Positions 55,690 through 64,000 of a stretch of DNA of 64,000 nucleotides are shown one piece after another. Made by a program: the position numbers and the translations under genes. This DNA is from Plicaturopsis crispa FD-325 SS-3. Lineage: Eukaryota; Basidiomycota; Agaricomycetes; Amylocorticiales; Amylocorticiaceae. The notes under the pieces are model-generated. The model saw nothing but the letters and a program-made list of their open reading frames with translations, made no database searches and was not told the DNA's origin. Each line of letters begins with the position of its first letter. Position 1 is the stretch's first letter. The stretch spans positions 568,056-632,055 of the forward strand of contig KN832560.1 of assembly GCA_000827205.1 (NCBI GenBank), written 5' to 3'.

Positions 55690-58600
55690 ACACGAGGACA
55701 CGGTTCAACAGGCGGTGTTAGCGGTGTATGCGATATACGATGAAGGGTTCGAAGAGGATGGATCCGTGTTGGTTTGTACGGGCGAGTTTGTTAACCATGC
55801 TTGTTTCGAGATGTACGCCTGGCGTCAACGTGTTGACTAGGCGCAGCAGGAAAGAAGTAGGTTGCGAGGACGGGCAACAGGAAAGAGACGATAAGGACGC
55901 GCACTCAGACTTTAGACGGACATGGTGGCTAGAGAGTGAGGCAAGGGGGTGCGACGACGGGGAACGGCCCACGCTTCCTTATATAACTTTCGCGATAGCC
56001 GTGACTCACTACACCGGCTCGCTTTGATCTGAGCCGGCTCAGGCCCCGTTATAAGGCGCCACGATGGCAACACGACCGTTTCACAACGCCATCCTTCTCA
56101 AAGATGTAGTAAATATGTCTGCAAACGGCGCCAGTCCTTCCTGGTGTATCTCCCAGCCATAGCGCCATGGCACAATCTTGCGCCATATTCCCTCATTTTA
56201 TACTCCGGCAACTCATCTCGTCTTGACTCGCGCGAGTCACCTCGCGTCGAAGCCTAGGGCATAAATGAAAAGCCCAAAGGATGCACGGAAAACGTCGAGC
56301 GATTCCGAGTCTCCCCTCGAGATCTTCTCTGAAGACTGGCTCCCTGCCTATGAGAGTCACTAAAGTCGCCGATAACTTATCGTGTTATCTCCCGCAGCGT
56401 AACACTGACAGCACAGCTCAGTCACCCCTCGTGTGACCAGATCGCTGCGGGCTAACTGGCTGGCGATATATCCTTTAGCGTTCCTCGCTCGCCAGATGCA
56501 ATGGTCGCTGTTCCGCCGTGCGCCCCACAGCGAATGTCGAACCGATCCACGGTCGAACATGCCTAAAGGCTAACGCTCCCCATCACAAAGATAAGGAAAG
56601 TATTTGATGCAGCGGCAGGATGGCACGGCGGCGAAGTGATTCACCACTAAACGACATGATTCACCAATAAACAATAAGATTGACGATGCCCAACGCAGAC
56701 ATACAAGCACTAACAGAGATATGTAGGGCCTACTCACCTGCTCGATCAAGGGATGGGGCCCATCACATTCACACCCTATCCCGATAAGTGCTCGAAGATT
56801 GCGCGGGGGACGTAAACGGGCCTCAGGCTCGCGGCGTTCAGTATGCGCGCTCCATTATGTGGGCAGGCCCGATCATGCTATCGCACGAAGGGAAGGCATG
56901 CTTGTGTGAACCCCGGCGGTTCGTCCTGGAGCGATCGTCGACGGGCAGAACGCACCTCGGGCGATGGGGGTTTTAGGACGCATTCGGGCTAGTGCCAAAT
57001 AAACAGTCAGTACGCTGCTACAGATAGGATTGGCTGGCCGTACGATTATGCTTCTGCGGTCGTCCCCCTCCCAGGTCATATCTGGGGTTGCGCACGGCCA
57101 ATGCCATATCATCGCAAGCTGTATACGCCTCGGCCCAGTTATAGATCGACCCCCAACATACCTCCATTCGGAAAGCATAGAGGTGCCTGCAGAATTGATG
57201 CCGGGTGGAATCCGAATCCGGTGTAGGCTTTAACCTGTTGGCTCAGTCCAGGAAGCGAACTGCCGGATGGGCGTTGTCGCTTCCTATGGTCTGCGAAGGT
57301 AAACCGGGGCCAAATAAGTATGCAGCGCATAACGTCACTGAGGCATTTTCAGATTCGTCGTGTGACAGAAGGCAGGAGCGGGAGAGCTTACATCTACGCG
57401 TCAGCACAGGACATCCCTGTTCCATTCGCGGAATGCGCGCACGGGAAGATACCTGAAGGTGACGTCGGTGCAAGTCGCATCGGTGCGGTGCTGTAAAGAT
57501 AGCAGGAGGTGATATGAAGTACGCGTCGGTATCGCGCTTCCTGATACGGGTGGCCGACGGTGATACGCATGTATCTGCGGGAGCACGCCTACGTGTTAAT
57601 ATGTGCATAACGTGCAGGCCACGCATCAAACACGTACCTGCGGTCTGCAAGCAGACCTGCACGGTCGTCTTCAATCACATGCAGCATCTAGACACAGCCC
57701 TTCATCCTGAACATCCGTCTTCACGGATGCACACCTATAGAGCCCGCCAATAATTAACGAATAGACGCGCAGAAAGACTTCGAGAACAACATACCACAGC
57801 CCGGCGTTGGCGTTGACTCCGATGTCGAATGAGAGCCCCCGGGGCTGCGGATTGGCCTGTGATAGGAAAAGAAGTCAGTTGATAGCCCCCCCCCGTCCGT
57901 GACAGCTCGGACGCGCAATGCAGGTCATATCTACTCACCCACTGAGGCGGCAGCGAAGACGAGCACTATCAGTCATTAATGGACGGCTGTATTATAGCAG
58001 CCTACTGGAGATATACATCCACGCACATCTTCGCGGCGGTCGAAATGGGTGATGGGTTTGCTGCACACTCAGGTGAGGGCTTCAGGGAGCTGCAAGCCGT
58101 TGTTCATCTTGAGCATGGCATGAAGCTCGAGGAAGTTGAGATGTAGAGTATGGATCTGGTGCATACAGCAATAAGTAAGGGGGACGCCTATACACGTATT
58201 TGGACCTCTCGCTCACCTCGCATGAAGTCAAATGATATCTACCTACGAACCATCCGACACTCGCATATTGTCTATGCTTGGAGCTCGTAACTGATAATGG
58301 GGGCTGCCCGGGCCAGTTTGCGGGATCTACATACCGCATTGCGACGGGAATCCCCCAGCTGCTAGACTCGAAGACGAAGATTACCGTGCATACACAAAGA
58401 ATTCGAGATGGGCACATACGTTGTAAATAGACATGCTCTATCCATGCTTGAAGAGCCCCGTCCCAGAACCGTGCAAAAATCTGCATGCGCGGGCCCAGCG
58501 CGTCGTGTACGCATGTGCACGGTCTACGGGTACGACGTAGTCCGGTTGCAAGGAATCAAGGGAGCAGAGCATGGAGCAGCGAGCTGCAAGACGGAGGCCA

Positions 58601-59377
58601 TACGCGGCATCCGTTCTCTGGTGCGACTGGGACGCATAGGATATTCGCCGCTGCACCGTTTGAGCTCGAGGCTGAGCGCTGCAGTTGAGGAGGTCCAACG
58701 TTCACGTTGTGACAGTCCAACGCGTTTCGACACGCGCCGGTCCAATTTCAAAAAACTTTTGCCACGCGACCGCGACGCGTCTCTCAATTAGGCCCGAATT
58801 ACGTCCGATCGCGACGGTCCTCACTCGGTCCCCCGGCCAACCAAGCTCGCTCGGACGAATCCAGTGGGTCGTGCATCCCGAACCGGCTCAGATCGCGGCG
58901 AGTATATACTGTAACTTTGATCAAATGCAGCCGAAGCATCACCTCGACCGCGCCCGACACACTCCGACACCCCCCGATAAGCACAAACGCCCAAGAACCC
59001 TTCGGTATCGGGGCCTAGCTTACGGTCTCTGGTCGGCCGAGACTGGTTCTGTTCCCAAGCACAGTACTTAGCAGCATACAAGGTACTATGCACAGCATCA
59101 GATACATAGGGCGTTAAAGCGGAGAGCGCCATGCACGGCGACAGGGACGTGCGAGTGCGTGAGACACGGACCGCCAGCGCACGATATATCACAGGCGGCG
59201 TCATCGATGATGGGCGCATATTGTTATTCCTGAGTACCTATCACCGGCCCTTGGGTCAGCCTCCGCCCCCACTGGGTCATGCGAGCTGCGTGGGTTCCCC
59301 GGGCGTCGTCTACGAATATGCATCCCCAAGCCCTTGGTTGTTCCAATTATGAGCACTAGGTCATATGCGTGCCCATG
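55690..59377. other. 3.7-kb stretch without a nameable gene
   Basis: The left end is the promoter of the acidic protein gene. I recognised no family in any frame. The best coding-like trace is on the minus strand at about 58069-58500: a frame reading ASVGWFVGRYHLTSCE, then a GTGAGC...CACCAG intron, then IHTLHLNFLELHAMLK to a stop at 58069. I could not extend it to a full gene. A poly-C run lies near 57888. Confidence 0.45.
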
Positions 59378-60947
59378 TCATCGTCCGACTGCAACGCCGA
59401 GGGCCTGCTCCCCACCCAGCAGCACATCTAAGTTCGCCTCCGCGTCCAAATTTATGGACACCTCCGCGCTGGCAGGGTCTGCGTCCAAGGTTGGCTTCGG
59501 TATCCCATGAGGGGCCGGTGGGGAAGCTGCACCCAATCTTGGCAGGTCGACAGCAGATATCGAAGCCTCGACACCAATTGCCGGTGGTTCGACAGCGATC
59601 GCTGGGGGTTCATCCGTAGATATCGAGGGCTCGCCAGAGATTGCCGGTGCCTCAACAGCAGTCAAGGGGGGCTCAATAGCTATGAGTGACGATGTTGGTT
59701 CGACATTCAGTGTGGCGTCTACGGTCGACACACGGCGCTCCGCTTGTGCCGTATGTTGAGCGCCCGCAATGTATTGTACGGCAGTATTATTGAACGCGGT
59801 GGGGAACGCACGCGGGGGCGTGACCAAGTGGGCCGTGAGATGTGGGACTGTTTCGTGAAAAAGCAGTCAGTAGTGCGGAAGGGACGTTCAGTAGCGCCAG
59901 AAGCGCGCAACACGGGGAGAGAAGTAATTCAGCGATACAAGGAAGAATATTTCAACCGTGCGAGAACACACGGTGCGATAAACTAAGTGCTCAGTAGCAC
60001 CGAAAGAACTATCGAATAGCGTGTGAACCATCTGCGAAAGGAGCCGCAGAATGGAAATCAAACAAAAGCGTACGCACCAATTCGTGAGAGACACGGAAAA
60101 TCTCGCTCCAACTTGCGTGTTGGTATGCTGCACAGAAGAGGGTATCAGCACACACATCTTTGGTGGGGACATGCATAGATAGGCGCACCTATCTGTGTAT
60201 TCGGACAAACAGTTTCCGAGTATGCGCAGATGTTTCAAAGAACCTCGTTTACGGTCTTTGTCAATCGGTATGGCGTCAAGGGCTGGAAGTGGCGCGTCGT
60301 CCCGATCCCAGTTTGCGCGTAACACGCGCTCGTACAGATGTGCGTCACAATGTGGCATAAAAAGTAATGTCGGCGAGGTCGCTTCATAGCTTATCTATAG
60401 AGTCATATATTCGTCAGTAGGCTCTCAAAATGCGCTACCAATGTGCTCACTTCGTCGGGATCTATGAGGTTGAGGCCAGCTTCACCGAGAAGCGTTATGT
60501 CAGGCTCTGTGAAAATGGGATCATATATCGTGATATTTTTCCGGGGCTATACCAGTGTTCAGCGTAGCTAATAGGAGAAAGGAGGGAATCCAGCGTACGA
60601 TTTGTAAATCATCGGACAGGCGGAGAAGAAACGCGAGCTGGGCGCGGGCATCGCGTGAGGTAGAGGGGCTGCCCAAGCCGAGGCATATAGCGCGATCCGT
60701 GCTGCAGGCGTGTCTAATAGCATCTATGCTATATCGTCAGCAACTCCCACCATGCGTCCGAGCAGGGAAACGTACGAAGACATTTCGGAAACCAATCCTC
60801 CGCGTCCGCGAAGAGTTCTGCAGTGGTGCGATCGAGCAGGACAGACGGCGCGACGGGCGATGCATTCGCTTTTGCACGGCGTTTCTTGCGGTTCGGTGCG
60901 GGCGCGAACGGTGCGTTGTCGACGCTGGTGTACGTGAAGGTCGCCAT
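59378..60947 (-). CDS. SRR1-domain protein with a repetitive C-terminal tail
   Basis: Six exons (60776-60947, 60599-60723, 60451-60546, 60189-60394, 60078-60127, 59378-59847) give 372 residues. SRR1-like blocks are in order: CLHAIRHACSTDRAICLGLG, SPSTSRDARAQLAFLL, NITIYDPIFTEPDITLLGE, LLFMPHCDAHLYERVLRANW, LGNCLSEYTDSIPTRKL, ERDFPCLSRIVPHL and FPTAFNNTAVQYI. SRR1 proteins are named for a plant red-light and circadian regulator; the fungal role is poorly known. After the domain, about 110 residues of Pro/Glu/Ala/Ile-rich degenerate repeat follow (units like VEPPAIGVEAS). The N-terminus is basic (RKKRRAKANAS), a possible nuclear signal. The fifth intron is long (230 bases) and could hide a small exon. 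Divergent from AC19. Confidence 0.82.
59600..59735 (-). repeat. Degenerate coding repeat in the SRR1-protein tail
   Basis: Minus-strand units of about 24-27 bases encode variants of (I/T)-x-V/D-E-P/A-P-A/P-I, for example IEPPLTAVEAPAISGEPSI and DEPPAIAVEPPAIGVEAS. Such tracts change length easily. Confidence 0.6.
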
Positions 60948-61088
60948 GACCGTGAAGAGCTTTGCAAAGAGTTTTGGCTGAGATGAGAAAGTGATTAGAA
61001 TTTAGGGTTGCAGACAAACATACACAAACAACGCTTTTCATCTTCGCCGACTTACTCAGATTTTCTAACTTATGGGATCCTTTACAAA
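60948..61088. promoter_or_regulatory. Compact divergent promoter (SRR1 protein / AC19)
   Basis: Only 141 bases separate the two start codons. I see no TATA box. Confidence 0.6.
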
Positions 61089-61645
61089 ATGGCTGAACTA
61101 CCTCCAAAAATCAGCATAGTGCGTCGCAACATTTCCTGTCCTCCGTCTCCCTGCTAAACTTCCTGCGTTTCCGGTAGATGAAAGGCGCAGAGCCTGACCT
61201 CTCTGCGGCGACATTCAGGATACACGACGAGTCCCACACGATAGGCAACGCGCTGAGATGGATGATCATGAAGAAGTGCGTCACCTATCACTGCGTCCAA
61301 ATTCCACTGACCAATCTTGCAAAACTCAGCCCGAAAGTCGAATTCTGCGGCTACAGGTGAGCACTCTGTGCGTGCGGCGCGACTGAACGCGGCTAATCTA
61401 CGTGAAGCGTCCCACATCCCTCGGAGAACCTCATCCAGATCCGTATTCAGATGTATGGTACGTTTGCATCTTGTTTCCGCAGGTTTGTACGCGGTGGAAC
61501 TGACACTGCCGCAGACAATCTCTCTGCACTCACCGCCCTCCTCACCGCCCTATCGGACCTCGACGCCCTCTGCGCATCCATAGAGGACTCCTATGGCAGC
61601 AGCCTGCAGAACGACGTGTACGAGCGGTGGACGGAGATTAGCTGA
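61089..61645 (+). CDS. RNA polymerase I and III subunit AC19 (Rpc19/POLR1D)
   Basis: Small alpha-like assembly subunit shared by RNA polymerases I and III. Five exons. The start [10 protein letters not shown] joins [19 protein letters not shown], then [39 protein letters not shown], and after an intron ending [26 protein letters not shown]. It ends YERWTEIS. The core HTxGNALRxxIMKNPxVEFCGY and [13 protein letters not shown] is diagnostic. The last acceptor is chosen because it keeps frame; an earlier AG would shift it. Confidence 0.92.
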
Positions 61646-61881
61646 GACACCGGCTGAGGATCCGTCAGTGGGGGATTCACCCAAACTAGCATTGTCGGTC
61701 GGCAAAAATCTATGCCTGCGAGACGAGTGCCCTTCGCGGATGGGGTGATGGGGTGTGCAACGCATATCCAAACACAGACAGCTCGGAGACCCTCTCGAAG
61801 GTGATCACACCTCTTCCAGAATGCAGGTGCAGTGTCTTCATGTCCAGAAATCCATTAAAAATACAAAACAATAGAAGTACT

Positions 61882-63040
61882 CTAAGCCAACGTCCCTACC
61901 AGCTTGTCCCATAACCGCTTGCTCACTTCGGGCTCCTTTTCGATCCACGGGGTTTTTGCGACCGGCTTGAGCTTTTCGTTCGAGAACTCGAGGCCCTGGC
62001 CGCGGCTCTTTGGGTTTGCTGCAAGGTAGACGGGGATATCGGCGTATGCGGGCGCAGTGTGGCCTACCGTGCGCGAGATGATCGGGGAAAGGAAATTATA
62101 CAGGACGACGACAGGATAGGGAAACTCTTGGTTCTTCAACGCGGACGTGATGACCAGACCAGGGGTTATATGGTGCGTTTTGAGATGCGGGAATTCGGTC
62201 GCGAACCGCTGTGAAGGCGCCAGTCAGACTTAAAGCAGTAGCCACATAGTGAAGAGCGACTGACAGAGGTGAATGCGTCGAGAACGTTGCCGTCTCGTCG
62301 CGCAGACGATACGATCCCGTACTTCCCCTCCTCGTGCTCCTTCTTCAAATCGAGATCGTCGACGTCCGGTGCTGTGGATGTCCCGTCTCCGGGCGCGCAC
62401 ACATTCACGACGCTCTCCTTGAGCGTGCCGGACTTCGCGAGCAAGTATGCGATGCCGAAGCGCGAGAGGCACTGCACTGCAAAGTGCGGCTCGTGGCCGT
62501 CGGCCGTGAGGCTGAATTTCCCATTGGGAGGTCCACCTGCGTTTATGCACACGTCGTTTAGCACGTAGTCTCGAGACGGAGTAGAATTGAGGCACGTACC
62601 TTGTGTCTGAACGAGGTAATCGATGCCGTGCGCACCCGTCTTCGCTTGAAGCTGCTGTACGGTATCCTTGATTCCGCTCACAAGACTGCCGCACAGGAGC
62701 CAATGAGTCAGTACGTCTATAAAAGAGACAGTGCGTGCAGCATACCTAAGGTCGGCCTTGATAAACTCGTACTTCCCGTCGCTCTTCCCCGCAGACTTCA
62801 ACTGCTCAACCACGGAATTCCCTAACTCTGCTTTCCGCCCGACGATATACACAGACGCGCCGGCAGAAGCGAATCGCAGACCGACAGCAGCACCAATACC
62901 CTGCGAATACCGATGTTCAGTTAGTCAAACTGAACATTCGGAGCGCGATACTGAGAACGCACCTGTGTTCCACCTACGACCACGGCGACTTTGTTGGAGA
63001 GGTCGAGACCGACGTTGTTTTTCCGTGCGAGAGAGGACAT
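61882..63040 (-). CDS. Short-chain dehydrogenase/reductase SDR-C
   Basis: Third member of the local SDR family with the same five-exon plan as SDR-A and SDR-B. The start MSSLARKNNVGLDLSNKVAV leads to VGGTQGIGAAVGLRFASAGA, where Val replaces the first Thr of TGxxxGIG. Then YIVGRKAELGNSVVEQLK, GIDYLVQTQ, GGPPNGKFSLTADGHEPHF, RFGIAYLLAKSG with the Tyr-x3-Lys pair, ALKNQEFPYPVVVLYNFLSP, and the C-terminus SRGQGLEFSNEKLKPVAKTP, KRLWDKLVGTLA. It differs more from A and B than they do from each other. Convergent with AC19. Confidence 0.85.
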
Positions 63041-63423
63041 GGTGAGGGATGTAATGAGTGCACAAGCCTTTCCGAGATTCCAAGTTTTATATGCATCATT
63101 CTGTACAAGCCTGCGACGGAGACGCAGTGACGCGGCACACTGGCCGCCTCACGCAATCAATCCCACGCACGCATCGTGACGCGTTGACGGCGGCAGATGC
63201 AGTAACACGTGTTATTGGGACAGCTTCTTCTCATCATCGCAGCTGCTGACTTGTTAGGAACTTGAAGTTGCCCATGTCGGTCTCCGTACTCAGCAATATA
63301 GCAGTGTGACACTGCACTGTCTAAGAACCTGTACAAACCACCACGCATCAGCAGAAAATTCGATACAATCTTGTAAGCGATATGTGGTACATGATATTTC
63401 TTCTTCTCAAATACAAACGACCC
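63041..63423. other. Intergenic region (SDR-C promoter / WD40 3' end)
   Basis: Probable SDR-C promoter and 3' end of the WD40 gene. The 33-bp element of SDR-A/B was not found here. No gene seen. Confidence 0.6.
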
Positions 63424-64000
63424 TTACACCTTGTAAACGCGCACAACGCCATCATCTCCCGCCGTCCACACCTCCCCCTCCCCATCTCGTGCCTGTACAA
63501 CGCGTACGGGGTAACAATCTCCGCCCACAAGCTCGGCTACCGTTTCCACCTTCGTCGCTACGTCTTCCTCCCCGTTCAAACGCACGACATAAGGCAAGCC
63601 ATCCGCGCCGGCTACCACGAGCGACTCGCCGACAAACGCGAGGCTAGCGATACCTGCAGTGTTACGTCGCCACGACGCGAGCGGAGTCGCGGCATCCCCG
63701 CTCTGTATTTTTGACACGTCCCAGATGCAGACGCCGCCACCTGCACCTGCGCCCGTCGCCAGCACCCCGCCGCGCACCGGCGAATACGCTATTGCGGCCA
63801 ACGACAGTGACGCCGGCTGTGGGGGAAGTCGCAGCACGGCCGCGCTCTGTCTCCGCAGGTCGAATGCCTCCACGGAGCCGTCGCTGAGTGCGGCAAACAC
63901 GACCTTCCCCGCGGTGTCCACCTCCCGGTCGTCCACCGCTGCCTCCTGGCCGCTGCCCAGCCCGCCAGGAATCTCTGCGAGACATATCGCCTCCACACCT
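63424..64000 (-). CDS. WD40-repeat protein, 3' part only
   Basis: The frame is open to the right edge, so the N-terminal part lies outside the window. About 190 residues are visible with repeat-like blocks: GKVVFAALSDGSVEAFDLRR, LAAIAYSPVRGGVLATGAGA then GGVCIWDVSK, ASLAFVGESLVVAGADGLPY, and EVWTAGDDGVVRVYKV at the end. These fit beta-propeller blades. The layout recalls the proteasome-associated PAAF1/Rpn14 group, but that is a guess from memory of similar fungal sequences. Confidence 0.65.
   Translation of the reverse strand, partial: GVEAICLAEIPGGLGSGQEAAVDDREVDTAGKVVFAALSDGSVEAFDLRRQSAAVLRLPPQPASLSLAAIAYSPVRGGVLATGAGAGGGVCIWDVSKIQSGDAATPLASWRRNTAGIASLAFVGESLVVAGADGLPYVVRLNGEEDVATKVETVAELVGGDCYPVRVVQARDGEGEVWTAGDDGVVRVYKV

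Noticed and set aside
59888-60077. Alternative end of the SRR1 gene reading MVHTLFDSSFG to a stop at 59888
   Set aside because: Skipping to the acceptor near 59848 gives SRIVPHL and FNNTAVQYI, which match the SRR1 family; the alternative does not.

Overview
The window looks like nuclear DNA of a filamentous basidiomycete (Agaricomycetes). Nearly every gene is cut by short GT-AG introns of about 45-70 bases, genes are packed head-to-head and tail-to-tail, and several families are typical of mushroom-forming fungi: a proline/glutamine-rich type I metacaspase, F-box/leucine-rich proteins, a TKL-type kinase and a Tad/I-like LINE. I recognise 22 host protein-coding genes (one cut by the right edge), one F-box pseudogene candidate, and one full-length LINE with two ORFs. 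I saw no tRNA, rRNA or CRISPR array.

Layout. 1-3.2 kb: no recognisable gene, but a long imperfect palindrome. 3.3-7.8 kb: a divergent pair, an SLC35F6-like membrane transporter (-) and an arrestin-domain protein (+). 8.4-16.5 kb: housekeeping block of metacaspase (-), anthranilate synthase component I (+), mitochondrial ribosomal protein uS2 (-) and the ribosome-associated Hsp70 Ssb (+). 16.8-24.5 kb: F-box protein (-), polyamine/amine oxidase (+), RFC clamp-loader subunit (-) and CAF-1 large subunit (+). The last two share a promoter with MluI-box motifs. 25.0-26.3 kb: a second F-box gene interrupted by an in-frame TAG. 26.36-32.89 kb: the LINE on the minus strand, with a poly(A) tail and an 11-bp target-site duplication.

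33.2-49.8 kb is the most distinctive part. Two tandem short-chain dehydrogenases (SDR-A, SDR-B), an old yellow enzyme (OYE1) and a medium-chain quinone-reductase-like oxidoreductase (MDR1) lie together. After the Tma20/MCTS1 and exportin-1 (CRM1) genes, a second MDR (MDR2) and a second OYE (OYE2) follow. A third SDR (SDR-C) lies at 61.9-63.0 kb. The paralogs keep intron positions and long conserved blocks. This reads as a locally duplicated set of NAD(P)H-dependent enone/carbonyl-reducing enzymes; the substrate is unknown. SDR-A and SDR-B also share a 33-bp element in their upstream regions.

50.4-55.7 kb: a kinase with two SAP-like motifs in a long acidic N-terminal region and no lysine at the usual VAIK position, then an acidic proline-rich protein of unknown function. 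55.7-59.4 kb: no gene I can name. 59.4-61.6 kb: divergent SRR1-domain protein (-) and RNA polymerase I/III subunit AC19 (+). 63.4 kb to the end: 3' part of a WD40-repeat gene.

Gene spans run from start to stop codon and include introns. Splice sites were placed by eye from GT/AG signals and remembered family motifs; no alignment or search was run.
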